In this document: piece by piece, positions 1 to 6,634 of the stretch
Layout: every line of letters begins with the position of its first letter
How positions within the stretch are numbered: position 1 is the stretch's first letter
NCBI GenBank assembly: GCA_947478535.1
Contig: CANJXD010000215.1
Span: 1-8,925, forward strand
Direction: 5' to 3'
DNA length: 8,925 nucleotides
Source: Acetobacteraceae bacterium
GTDB lineage: Bacteria > Pseudomonadota > Alphaproteobacteria > Acetobacterales > Acetobacteraceae
The notes under the pieces: model-generated
Database searches by the model: none
What the model was told of the DNA's origin: nothing
The model's input: the letters and a program-made list of their open reading frames with translations, nothing else
Translations under genes and position numbers: made by a program

Positions 1-738
1 GCCGATCTCTGGGTGGAAACGACGGCCCGCCAGACGGCGGAGGGCTGGCGCCTCGATGGCGCGAAGCGGGCCGTGCTGCATGGGGACAGCGCCGGCCTGC
101 TGCTGGTCTCCGCCCGCATCGCCGGCGCGCCCGGGGATGACGCCGGCATCGCCCTATTCCTCGTCCGGCCCGATGCGGATGGCCTGCGCCGCAAGGCCGG
201 CATGATGCAGGACGGCACGCGCATCGCCGATTTCGACCTCGCCGATGTCCGCGCCGAATTGCTCGGCGATACGCCCGGCACCGCTTGGCCCGCCGTGGAG
301 GCAGCCTTGCAGGCGGGCCTCGCCGCCCTGCTTTCCACCTGCGTCGGCGCGATGGATGCGGCGCTGGCGCTGACGGTGGATTACCTGAAGACGCGCAAGC
401 AGTTCGGCCGCGCCATCGGGTCCAACCAGGCCCTGCAGCATCGCGCCGCGGATATGCTAGTGGCGGTGGAGGAAGCCCGCGGCATGGCGTTGCTCGCCGC
501 CGCCGCGCTCGCGGACCCCGATGCGGAGCGCCGCCGCGCGGACATCTCCCGCGCCCGCTACATCGTCGCGCAATCCGGCCGCTTCGTCGGCCAGCAGGCG
601 GTGCAGCTGCATGGCGGCATCGGCATGACGGAGGAATACGCCGCCGGCCATTACCTGCGCTTCCTCACCGTTGCCGCGCAATTCTTCGGCGATGCCGAAT
701 GGCACCTCTCCCGCCTCGCGGAGCGGCTGGAGGTCTGA
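1..738 (+). CDS. Acyl-CoA dehydrogenase, C-terminal part (5' end outside window)
   Basis: The reading frame is open from base 1, so the gene begins upstream; 245 C-terminal residues are visible. The family is a flavoenzyme that oxidises acyl-CoA to 2-enoyl-CoA, passing electrons to ETF. Visible family marks are the end of the middle beta domain (GWRLDGAKRAVLHG, residues 16-29), the C-terminal helical-domain signature TRKQFGRAIGSNQALQHR (131-148) and QLHGGIGMTEEY (202-213). The segment that carries the catalytic Glu in classical members (YEGT) reads FFGD here (228-231). This pattern, ending in a FGDAEWHLSRLA-like tail, resembles the small-subunit type that pairs with a second dehydrogenase subunit, as in pimeloyl-CoA dehydrogenase PimC/PimD. 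The partner, if any, would lie upstream. The stop codon is one base before the next ATG, so the two genes are probably cotranscribed. Family assignment is strong; substrate is unknown. Confidence 0.93.
   Translation, partial: ADLWVETTARQTAEGWRLDGAKRAVLHGDSAGLLLVSARIAGAPGDDAGIALFLVRPDADGLRRKAGMMQDGTRIADFDLADVRAELLGDTPGTAWPAVEAALQAGLAALLSTCVGAMDAALALTVDYLKTRKQFGRAIGSNQALQHRAADMLVAVEEARGMALLAAAALADPDAERRRADISRARYIVAQSGRFVGQQAVQLHGGIGMTEEYAAGHYLRFLTVAAQFFGDAEWHLSRLAERLEV
729..733 (+). promoter_or_regulatory. Ribosome binding site for the NMO-family gene
   Basis: GGAGG lies within the last codons of the acyl-CoA dehydrogenase gene, six bases before ATG 740. It supports the start at 740 over the in-frame upstream ATG at 671 and suggests coupled translation. 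Confidence 0.7.
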
Positions 739-739
739 G

Positions 740-1738
740 ATGAGCCTGCCATCAGAAATCCGCAGGAACCTCACCCTACCCGCGGTCTGCGCGCCGATGT
801 TCATGGCGAGCACCCCCGCGCTCGTCATCGCCGCGCGCCAGGCGGGTATCATGGCGGGCCTTCCGCGGGGGATCTTTCGCAGCACCGATGACTTCATCGC
901 GGCACTCGGGGTCATCCACGCCGCCGCGCAGCGCCACAGGGACTCCAACCCCGATGCCGTGATCGGCCCGCTCGCCGTCAACCTGCCGACGGCGCTGGAG
1001 GAAGCGGAAGCGAAGCGCCACCTCGATGCCTGCCGCGCCCATGATGTCGCCGTCATCATCTCCGCCACCGGCAATCCGGTCTCGCTGATCCGTCGCGTGC
1101 ATGACGAAGGCGGGCGCATCTTCTGCGACGCCATCTCGCTGCGCCATGCGGAAAAGGCGATCGGCGCCGGGGCGGATGGCATCGTCGCCATCGGCGCCGG
1201 TGGTGGCGGCCATTCCGGCATCGTCTCCCACCTCGCGCTGGTGCCAAAGCTGCGCGCGATCTTCGACGGCACCATCATCATGGCCGGTGCCGTCAGCACC
1301 GGCGCCGCCATTCGCGCGGCGGAGATTCTTGGCGCGGACCTCGCCTATCTCGGCACGCGCTTCATCGCCACGCGCGAATCCGGCGTGCCGGAGGAATACA
1401 AGCGCCTGATCGTCGAAGGCCGCGCCGCGGATCTGATCTTCACGCCGGCGCTCGGCGCGGTGGATTGCATGTGGCTGCGCGAATCCCTGCGCCAGAATGG
1501 GCTGGACCCGGACAACCTGCCCACCCCGCAGGGCCGCATGCGCTACGACCACCTGCCCGAAGGCGTGCGCCCCTGGACAACGGTCTGGAGCGCGGGGCAG
1601 GGCATCGAGTTGATCGAGGATATCCCGACGGTCGCCGAGCTCGTCGGCCGCCTGCGACGCGACTACATCGCGGCCTGCGAAGTACCGGATATGGCTGCCG
1701 CCGCGCGGCTCGCCGAACAGGCCCTCGCGGCGCGATGA
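740..1738 (+). CDS. Nitronate monooxygenase / 2-nitropropane dioxygenase family FMN oxidoreductase
   Basis: The 332-residue product has the FMN-dependent TIM-barrel pattern of the nitronate monooxygenase (NMO/FabK/YrpB) family. The N-terminal CAPMFMAS (17-24) is the usual first strand and loop. GADGIVAIGAGGGGHSG (144-160) is the family's glycine-rich loop, with His158 at the position of the active-site His. AGAVSTG (182-188) and LGTRFIATRES (204-214) fit the FMN phosphate-binding loops. The loop reads AGGGGH rather than the common EAGGH. The start at ATG 740 is chosen because GGAGG lies six bases upstream (729-733) and the family's first strand begins directly after it; the frame is open further upstream but only through the preceding gene. 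Members oxidise nitronates or act as flavin-dependent reductases; genes of this type often sit in acyl-CoA catabolic clusters with unproven roles. The gene is probably translationally coupled to the dehydrogenase. Confidence 0.9.
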   Translation: MSLPSEIRRNLTLPAVCAPMFMASTPALVIAARQAGIMAGLPRGIFRSTDDFIAALGVIHAAAQRHRDSNPDAVIGPLAVNLPTALEEAEAKRHLDACRAHDVAVIISATGNPVSLIRRVHDEGGRIFCDAISLRHAEKAIGAGADGIVAIGAGGGGHSGIVSHLALVPKLRAIFDGTIIMAGAVSTGAAIRAAEILGADLAYLGTRFIATRESGVPEEYKRLIVEGRAADLIFTPALGAVDCMWLRESLRQNGLDPDNLPTPQGRMRYDHLPEGVRPWTTVWSAGQGIELIEDIPTVAELVGRLRRDYIAACEVPDMAAAARLAEQALAAR

Positions 1739-1748
1739 GGCCCTGGCG

Positions 1749-2531
1749 CTACGCCCCCTCGAAGCGCGGCGGCCGCTTTTCCGCGAAGGCGCGCACGGCT
1801 TCCTTGTGGTCCGCCGTCAGGGTGCAGGCGGCCTGCGCGATGGCTTCCTGGTCCAGCCAGGGCGCGAGCGGCATCGTCTCCGCGAGCGCGAGGATGCGCT
1901 TCAGATGCGCCTGCGCCACGCGCGGGCCGGCACCGATCATCGCCGCGAACCGCGCCGCTTCCGCGGGAAACGCATCATCCGGCACCACGCGATTCACCAT
2001 GCCGAGCGCCAGCGCCTGCGCCGCACCCAGAATCTCCCCACCCAGGAACAATTCACGCGCCTTGGCGGTGCCGACGAGGCGGCGGAGAAAATACACGCCG
2101 CCGAGATCGCTCACCAATCCGATCTTCAGGAAGGCCGCGGTAAAGCGGGCGGATTCCGTGGCGATCCGCATGTCGCAGGCCAGCGCCAGCGAAAGCCCCG
2201 CCCCCGCCGCCACGCCATTCACCGCGGCGATCGTCACCTGCGGCATTTCCGCCAGCAGCCGCGTCACCTCCGCGCTGTTGCGCAGCTGGCGCGCGCGTTC
2301 CGTCAGCGGAATTTCCCCGCGCCCAGCCATGGACTTCACATCGCCCCCGGCGCAGAAGCCGCGCCCCGCGCCGGTCAGCACCACCACGCCGATCGCACCA
2401 TCCAGCGCGATCCGCCGCAGCGTTTCCAGCAGCGCCAGCGTCAATTCCGGCACCAGCGCGTTCAGCCGGTCCGGCCGGTTCATCGTCAGCGTGACGACCG
2501 CGCCATCCCGCTCCTCCACCAGAACTGACAT
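1749..2531 (-). CDS. Enoyl-CoA hydratase/isomerase (crotonase) family protein, PaaG-like
   Basis: The 260-residue product has the full crotonase fold pattern: MNRPDRLNAL near residues 17-26, the first oxyanion-hole loop GRGFCAGGD (57-65) and the second, NGVAAGAG (105-112). By eye alignment, the two Glu residues of classical hydratase (rat Glu144 and Glu164) are replaced by Ser114 and Phe134. The segment IGLVSDLGG (137-145) carries Asp142, the pattern of PaaG-type ring isomerases and related enoyl-CoA isomerases. It is therefore more likely an isomerase or other CoA-thioester enzyme than a hydratase. Two ATGs are possible, 2537 and 2531. The motif AAGGGAGG touches the first but is six bases from the second, so 2531 is preferred; the alternative adds two residues. 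The gene lies antisense to its neighbours and ends 10 bases from the NMO-family stop codon, with no obvious hairpin between. Confidence 0.92.
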   Translation of the reverse strand: MSVLVEERDGAVVTLTMNRPDRLNALVPELTLALLETLRRIALDGAIGVVVLTGAGRGFCAGGDVKSMAGRGEIPLTERARQLRNSAEVTRLLAEMPQVTIAAVNGVAAGAGLSLALACDMRIATESARFTAAFLKIGLVSDLGGVYFLRRLVGTAKARELFLGGEILGAAQALALGMVNRVVPDDAFPAEAARFAAMIGAGPRVAQAHLKRILALAETMPLAPWLDQEAIAQAACTLTADHKEAVRAFAEKRPPRFEGA

Positions 2532-2633
2532 CGCCATCCTCCCTTGCGCGGGAAAGCATGACGGCGGGCTTTGCGGCGGACAAGCCTCGGCGGATCATGC
2601 CCCGCGACACCCAGTGAGGAGCATGACGCGGCC
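2532..2633. promoter_or_regulatory. Divergent promoter region between crotonase and acyl-CoA synthetase genes
   Basis: This short gap must drive the minus-strand crotonase gene and probably the plus-strand synthetase operon. A weak minus-strand candidate has -35 CTTGTC (minus-strand reading of 2579-2584) and -10 CATGCT (2555-2560), about 17 bases apart. A weak plus-strand candidate is TTGCGG (2571-2576) with GATCAT (2593-2598), 16 bases apart. An inverted repeat AAAGC (2553-2557) / GCTTT (2568-2572) with a 10-base spacer overlaps the minus-strand -10 candidate and could be an operator. None of these matches is strong. The region's role follows from its position; the exact elements are guesses. 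Confidence 0.4.
2538..2545 (-). promoter_or_regulatory. Ribosome binding site of the minus-strand crotonase gene
   Basis: On the minus strand the sequence reads AAGGGAGG, directly followed by ATG (2537) and, six bases after the motif, by a second in-frame ATG (2531). The spacing favours the second ATG as the start. Confidence 0.65.
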
Positions 2634-2637
2634 ATGA
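2616..2637 (+). promoter_or_regulatory. Translation start region of the synthetase gene, with a four-codon mini-ORF
   Basis: GAGGAG (2616-2621) is followed by ATG at 2623, which opens a four-codon frame (M-T-R-P) whose TGA (2635-2637) overlaps the synthetase ATG (2634) as ATGA. The motif-to-ATG spacing for the main start is a long 12 bases, while the mini-ORF ATG is only one base away, so the main start is favoured. Translation of the mini-ORF is speculative. Confidence 0.35.
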
Positions 2638-4769
2638 CGACAGATCGCGCCCCCTATCGCCACGCCGATCTCCGCCGGCTGCTGCACCCCGCCAGCATCG
2701 CCATCATCGGCGCTTCCGCCCGCGCCGGGTCCTTCGGCCTGCGCACGCTGCGCAACCTGGGGGGGTTTGGCGGTGCCATCTGGCCGGTGAATGGCCGCTA
2801 CGAGGCGATCGAGGAACACCGCTGCTATGCCAGCCTCGGCGCGCTGCCGGGGGTGCCGGATTGCGCCGTCATCGCGCTGAACCGGGATACCGTGGAACAG
2901 ACGGTGGCGGAGTGCATCGCGGCCGGGGTCGGCGGCGTCATCCTCTACGCCTCCGGCTATGCGGAAACCCGCCAGCCGGATCTTGTCGCGCTGCAAGCCC
3001 GGCTCACCGCGCAGGTGGCGGGCACGGGCACACGGCTGATCGGGCCGAACTGCCTTGGCATCACCAACTACCTCATCGGCGCGCGCATCATGTTCGGCCG
3101 CATGCCGGCGCCGCGCCCGCTCGGCCCGGGCGCCATCGGCCTCGTCACGCAATCCGGCTCCGTCAGCATGTCGCTCGGCCAGGCGCTGGAACGCGGCGTG
3201 CCGATCAGCCACGCCATTCCCGTGGGCAACGCGGCCGATGTCGGCATCGCCGACGTCATCGCCTACCTCGCGGAGGATGAGGGCTGCCGCGCCATCGTCA
3301 CCGTCTTCGAAGGCGTGGACCATCCACGGCGCCTCGTCGAAGCGGCGGACATCGCGAATGCCGCGGGAAAGCCCCTGATCGTCCACAAGATGGCGGTGGG
3401 GGAGGAAGGCGCGGCGGCCGCACTGTCCCACACCGGGGCGCTCGCGGGCTCCCACGCCGCCTATCGCGCCGTGCTGGAACGCGCCGGCGCCATCTTCGTG
3501 GACAGCCTGGAGGATGTGACGGAAACCGCGCTGTTCTTCGCCAAGGCCGGGCGTCCGCGCGGGCGGGGCGTCGGCATCGTCCTCGCCTCCGGCGGCCTCG
3601 GCGTGGCCGCGGCCGACAAGGCGGAGGAATTCGGCGTCCCCCTGCCGCAGCCCGAAGGAGAAACCGCGACAATTCTCGCCGCCCACGTGCCCGAATTCGG
3701 CGCGGCGCGGAATCCTTGCGATGTCACGGCGATGGCGCTGAACGACGACAGCGCCTTCGAGACCTGTGCCAGCGCCTTCCTCGCCGACCCCGCCTATTCC
3801 GCGCTGATGGTGGTCTATCCCTATGCCGATGCCTTCGGCCTTTCCCGGGTCCCGATGTGGCGGCGCCTGGCGGAGACGCACGACAAGATCGTGCTGAACT
3901 ACTACGCCTCCGAATGGCTGGAAGGCGAAGGGGCCAGGGAGCTGGAGGCGGAGCCGCGCATCGCCACCTTCCGCTCCCTCGGCCGCCTGTTCCGCGCTGT
4001 CGGCGCCTGGCAGGCCCGGGAGAAACGCCAGCGCCACCGCGCCACCGCGCTGCCCGCCATCGCGGAGGATGCCGCCGCCCACGCCGCCGCCGCGCTGCGT
4101 GCCGCACAGCACCGCACACTGACGGAACGGGAAGCGAAGGCGGCCCTCGCGCCCTACGGCATCCCCGTGGTGCCGGAGAGGCTGACGAAGACGCCAGCGG
4201 AGGCCATCGCCGCCGCCACCGAATTCGGCTTCCCCGTGGTGATGAAGGTCGAAAGCCCGGACATTCCCCACAAGACCGAAGCCGGCGTCATCCGGCTCAA
4301 CCTGCGGGACACCGCGGCGGTGGAGGCGGCCTTCGCCGCGGTGATGGCCAATGGCCGCGCCGTGACGCCCCCGGCACGCATCCAGGGCGTGCTCGTGCAG
4401 CCGATGGTGCCGCCGGGGGTGGAGATGCTGATGGGCGCGCGGATCGACCCGCAATTCGGCCCCCTCGTCGCCATCGGCTTCGGCGGCGTGCTGGTCGAAC
4501 TGCTGAAGGACACAGCCCTGCTGCCCGCGCCCTTCACGCCCGCCGAGGCCACATTCGCGCTAAACCGCCTGAAAGGCGCCGCGCTGCTCGGTGGCTTTCG
4601 CGGCATGCCGGCCGTCTCCGTCCCCGCCCTCGCGGAGGTCCTGTCCCGCTTCTCCCGCTTCGTCGCTGACCACGCGGCGGGGATTGAGGAGATCGACGTC
4701 AACCCGCTGATCGCAGCGGGGGAGAGCATCATCGCCGTCGATGCGCTGATCGTCCGGCGCCACGGCTGA
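2634..4769 (+). CDS. NDP-forming acyl-CoA synthetase (acetate-CoA ligase type), fused alpha-beta
   Basis: The 711-residue protein joins a carboxylic acid to CoA using a nucleoside triphosphate, through phosphohistidine steps. Domain order is the usual alpha-beta fusion. An N-terminal CoA-binding Rossmann domain starts at HPASIAIIGASARAGSFG (18-35) and includes GPNCLGI (137-143). Succinyl-CoA-ligase-like domains follow, with SHTGALAG (265-272) holding the likely phosphorylated His266. A C-terminal ATP-grasp domain (about 490-711) contains PHKTEAGVI (545-553) with the second expected phosphohistidine, His546, then GFGGVLVELLKD (615-626) and EIDVNPL (686-692). All key residues appear intact, so it should be active. 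ATG 2634 is chosen because the CoA-binding domain starts shortly after it and GAGGAG lies 12 bases upstream; the frame is open back to 2571 without family-like sequence. It probably heads a four-gene operon and activates the pathway acid. Substrate cannot be told from sequence. Confidence 0.93.
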   Translation: MTTDRAPYRHADLRRLLHPASIAIIGASARAGSFGLRTLRNLGGFGGAIWPVNGRYEAIEEHRCYASLGALPGVPDCAVIALNRDTVEQTVAECIAAGVGGVILYASGYAETRQPDLVALQARLTAQVAGTGTRLIGPNCLGITNYLIGARIMFGRMPAPRPLGPGAIGLVTQSGSVSMSLGQALERGVPISHAIPVGNAADVGIADVIAYLAEDEGCRAIVTVFEGVDHPRRLVEAADIANAAGKPLIVHKMAVGEEGAAAALSHTGALAGSHAAYRAVLERAGAIFVDSLEDVTETALFFAKAGRPRGRGVGIVLASGGLGVAAADKAEEFGVPLPQPEGETATILAAHVPEFGAARNPCDVTAMALNDDSAFETCASAFLADPAYSALMVVYPYADAFGLSRVPMWRRLAETHDKIVLNYYASEWLEGEGARELEAEPRIATFRSLGRLFRAVGAWQAREKRQRHRATALPAIAEDAAAHAAAALRAAQHRTLTEREAKAALAPYGIPVVPERLTKTPAEAIAAATEFGFPVVMKVESPDIPHKTEAGVIRLNLRDTAAVEAAFAAVMANGRAVTPPARIQGVLVQPMVPPGVEMLMGARIDPQFGPLVAIGFGGVLVELLKDTALLPAPFTPAEATFALNRLKGAALLGGFRGMPAVSVPALAEVLSRFSRFVADHAAGIEEIDVNPLIAAGESIIAVDALIVRRHG

Positions 4770-4792
4770 ACAACACCCCTGGGGGAACCGCC

Positions 4793-5611
4793 ATGTCCAA
4801 CGACGTCGTGCTGTACGAGACCGATGGCCCGGTCGCCACCATCATCATGAACCGGCCGGAAAAGCTGAACGCCCTGAACAGCGCGTTGCGGGACGGCATC
4901 CAGCGCGCGCTCGACAAGGCGGAGGCGGACAGCGGGATCCGCTGTGTCATCCTTAAGGGCGCGGGCCGCGCCTTCTGTTCGGGCATGGACCTCGACCCCG
5001 GCGGCGCCACGCCGGAACAACTCGGCGTCGGCCCAGACCGTGAACGGTTGCAGAAGGCGATCGAGGGCTTCGTCCGCTTCTGGGAGTTCCCCAAGCCCAC
5101 CATCGCCCAGGTGCATGGCTTCTGCATCGCCGGCGGCTCCATGCTCGCCATGGCCTGCGACATCACGCTCGTCGCCGCGGATTGCCGCATCCGCTTCCCC
5201 TCCATCCCGATCGGTGGCGGCTTCGTCAGCAGCTTCTGGACGCTGTTCGTCGGCCCGAAGAAGGCGAAGGAGCTGGATTTCGTCGCGGGGAGCGAGATCA
5301 CGGGCGCCGAGGCCACGCAATGGGGCTTCGCCAACCACGCCCTGCCGCTGGACGAACTGGAACCGCGTGCGAAGCTGTTGGCGAAGATGATCAGCCGCAC
5401 GCCGCCCGACCTGCTGCGTCTGAAGAAGCTCGCCATCAACAGCATCTGCGAACGCCAGGGCTACCGGCAATCCATGCTCGGCGGCGCCGAATGGGATGCG
5501 CTGTGCCACTTCAGCGACGGTGCGCTGGAGATGCGGCGGCGTATCGTCGAGAAGGGGTTGAAAGGCGCCATCGCCTCCCTGGACGTCGACGCCGGTCTTG
5601 CCCCAGGTTGA
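4793..5611 (+). CDS. Enoyl-CoA hydratase/isomerase (crotonase) family protein
   Basis: The 272-residue product has crotonase landmarks: IIMNRPEKLNALN (17-29), the oxyanion-hole loop GRAFCSGMDLD (58-68) and HGFCIAGGSMLAMACD (108-123). By eye alignment, the two hydratase Glu positions are Met117 and Ser137, so classical hydration is unlikely. The segment FPSIPIGGGFVSSFW (135-149) is Gly-rich and hydrophobic where hydratases have GTIPGAGG-like sequence. It differs clearly from the minus-strand crotonase in this window, so it is not a recent duplicate. The frame starts 23 bases after the synthetase stop, with GGGGGAA just upstream of ATG 4793. The likely role is a later step on the CoA thioester made by the synthetase: isomerisation, ring chemistry, decarboxylation or thioester hydrolysis are all within the superfamily. 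I cannot choose among them. Confidence 0.92.
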   Translation: MSNDVVLYETDGPVATIIMNRPEKLNALNSALRDGIQRALDKAEADSGIRCVILKGAGRAFCSGMDLDPGGATPEQLGVGPDRERLQKAIEGFVRFWEFPKPTIAQVHGFCIAGGSMLAMACDITLVAADCRIRFPSIPIGGGFVSSFWTLFVGPKKAKELDFVAGSEITGAEATQWGFANHALPLDELEPRAKLLAKMISRTPPDLLRLKKLAINSICERQGYRQSMLGGAEWDALCHFSDGALEMRRRIVEKGLKGAIASLDVDAGLAPG

Positions 5612-5619
5612 GGGCAAGA
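5596..5619 (+). other. Perfect 8-bp inverted repeat at the crotonase / binding-protein junction
   Basis: TCTTGCCC (5596-5603) pairs perfectly with GGGCAAGA (5612-5619) around an eight-base loop that contains the crotonase TGA stop. No T-run follows, so a simple intrinsic terminator is unlikely. In the operon mRNA it could act as a processing or stabilising hairpin, or a weak attenuator, just upstream of the binding-protein ribosome site. The pairing is directly visible; the function is inferred. Confidence 0.5.
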
Positions 5620-5638
5620 ACGACGGACGGAGGAAACC

Positions 5639-6634
5639 ATGAACAGGCGCGAATGGCTCGGCGCGGGTGCGGCGATGCTGGCGGCGGGGGCTCGCCCCGC
5701 CCAGGGGCAATCGGGGGCTCAATCCGGGGCGCAATCCTGGCCGGCGCGACCGGTGCGGGTACTGATCGGCTATGGGCCCGGCGGGCTCGGCGATGTCACG
5801 ACCCGGCAGGTGACGGAGAAGCTCGCGGAAAAGCTTGGCCGGCCCTTCGTGGTGGAAAACCGGCCCGGCGCGGGCGGCATCCTCGCCTCCCAGATGCTGA
5901 TGCAGGCGCCGGCGGATGGCTACACGCTGATGATGGCGGCGACCGGCAATGTGGCGATGACGCCGGGCCTGTTCCGCTCCGTGCCCTTCGACCCGATCGC
6001 GGATTTCGCACCGGTCTGCCTGACCTGCCTGTTCGGCTTCGCCATCGCGGTTCGCGGGGATTCGCCGGCCAACAACCTTGCCGACCTCATCGCCCTGTCG
6101 AAGCGCGCCCCGGGCGCGCTGAACTTCGCCACCATCTCCGCGGGGTCCGCCCAGCATGTGGGGACGGAACTGCTGAAATCCGTCGCCGGGATCGAGGCGA
6201 CGACGGTGCCTTTCCGCACCACGGGCGAAGTGATCGCGGCCTTGCAGGGCGGCCAGGCGCAGGTGACGGTGGAAGCCATCGCCTCCCTCATGCCCTTCTT
6301 CGAAAGCGGCATGTTGAAGCCGCTCGCCGTCACCACGCCGACGCGCTTTTCCCAATTGCCGAACGTGCCGACGGCAAAGGAACAGGGCCTTGGGGACTAC
6401 GAGGTCACCTCCTGGAACGGCCTCGTCGCCCGCACCGGCACGCCGCAGCCCATCATCGACCTGGTGAACGCCGAGATGAACGAGGCGCTCCGCCTGCCTG
6501 ACCTGCGCCAGCGTTTTCGTACCTTCGGCGTCGAACCCGGTGGCGGTACGCCCGCCGATTTCGGGCGCCTCATCGCCACCGATGTCGCGCGCTGGCGCCA
6601 CGCCATCGAGGTCGCGCGGATCGAGAAGCAGTGA
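5639..6634 (+). CDS. Bug/TctC-family periplasmic solute-binding protein (tripartite tricarboxylate transporter type)
   Basis: The 331-residue product has an export signal with a twin-arginine-like start (NRREWL, residues 2-7), an Ala-rich core and a likely cleavage site near AQG (21-23). The mature part shows family motifs: VRVLIGYGPGGLGDVTTR (39-56) with Asp52 in the ligand loop, VVENRPGAGG (71-80), PADGYTLMMA (91-100) and VPFRTTGEVIAALQGGQ (190-206). Bug proteins bind carboxylates or similar small molecules in the periplasm and hand them to a TctA/TctB permease, or act as sensors; no permease is in this window. ATG 5639 has GGAGG five bases upstream (5629-5633). The short element QSGAQSGAQS (24-33) after the signal is an imperfect 12-base tandem repeat. 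Its place in the operon suggests it captures the pathway substrate, but ligand identity is not readable. Confidence 0.93.
   Translation: MNRREWLGAGAAMLAAGARPAQGQSGAQSGAQSWPARPVRVLIGYGPGGLGDVTTRQVTEKLAEKLGRPFVVENRPGAGGILASQMLMQAPADGYTLMMAATGNVAMTPGLFRSVPFDPIADFAPVCLTCLFGFAIAVRGDSPANNLADLIALSKRAPGALNFATISAGSAQHVGTELLKSVAGIEATTVPFRTTGEVIAALQGGQAQVTVEAIASLMPFFESGMLKPLAVTTPTRFSQLPNVPTAKEQGLGDYEVTSWNGLVARTGTPQPIIDLVNAEMNEALRLPDLRQRFRTFGVEPGGGTPADFGRLIATDVARWRHAIEVARIEKQ
5708..5736 (+). repeat. Short in-frame tandem repeat of 12 bases in the binding-protein leader
   Basis: Two imperfect 12-base units (5708-5719 and 5720-5731) followed by a partial third (CAATC) encode QSGA-QSGA-QS directly after the signal peptide. 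It is a probable slippage-derived linker and would not shift the frame on expansion. Confidence 0.6.

Noticed and set aside
1739..1748. A terminator between the convergent NMO-family and crotonase genes
   Set aside because: I found no clear inverted repeat or T-run around the 10-base gap, only a short direct repeat of AGGCCCT.
1465..2637. A 390-codon plus-strand open frame across the minus-strand crotonase
   Set aside because: It is rich in Arg, Ser and Ala with no motif, antisense to a clear crotonase; only its last four codons coincide with the mini-ORF noted at the synthetase start.
2595..4454. A 619-codon minus-strand open frame opposite the synthetase
   Set aside because: It has no recognisable domain, is biased in composition and lies fully opposite a gene with intact catalytic motifs.
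4776..4785. CCCCTGGGGG palindrome between synthetase and crotonase
   Set aside because: There is no room for a loop and no T-run; the G-run serves better as part of the ribosome site.
4154..6601. An 815-codon minus-strand open frame across the synthetase, crotonase and Bug genes
   Set aside because: It is antisense to three well-supported genes; its composition (Arg-, His-, Gly- and Ala-rich, no family motif) is typical of a shadow frame in GC-rich DNA.
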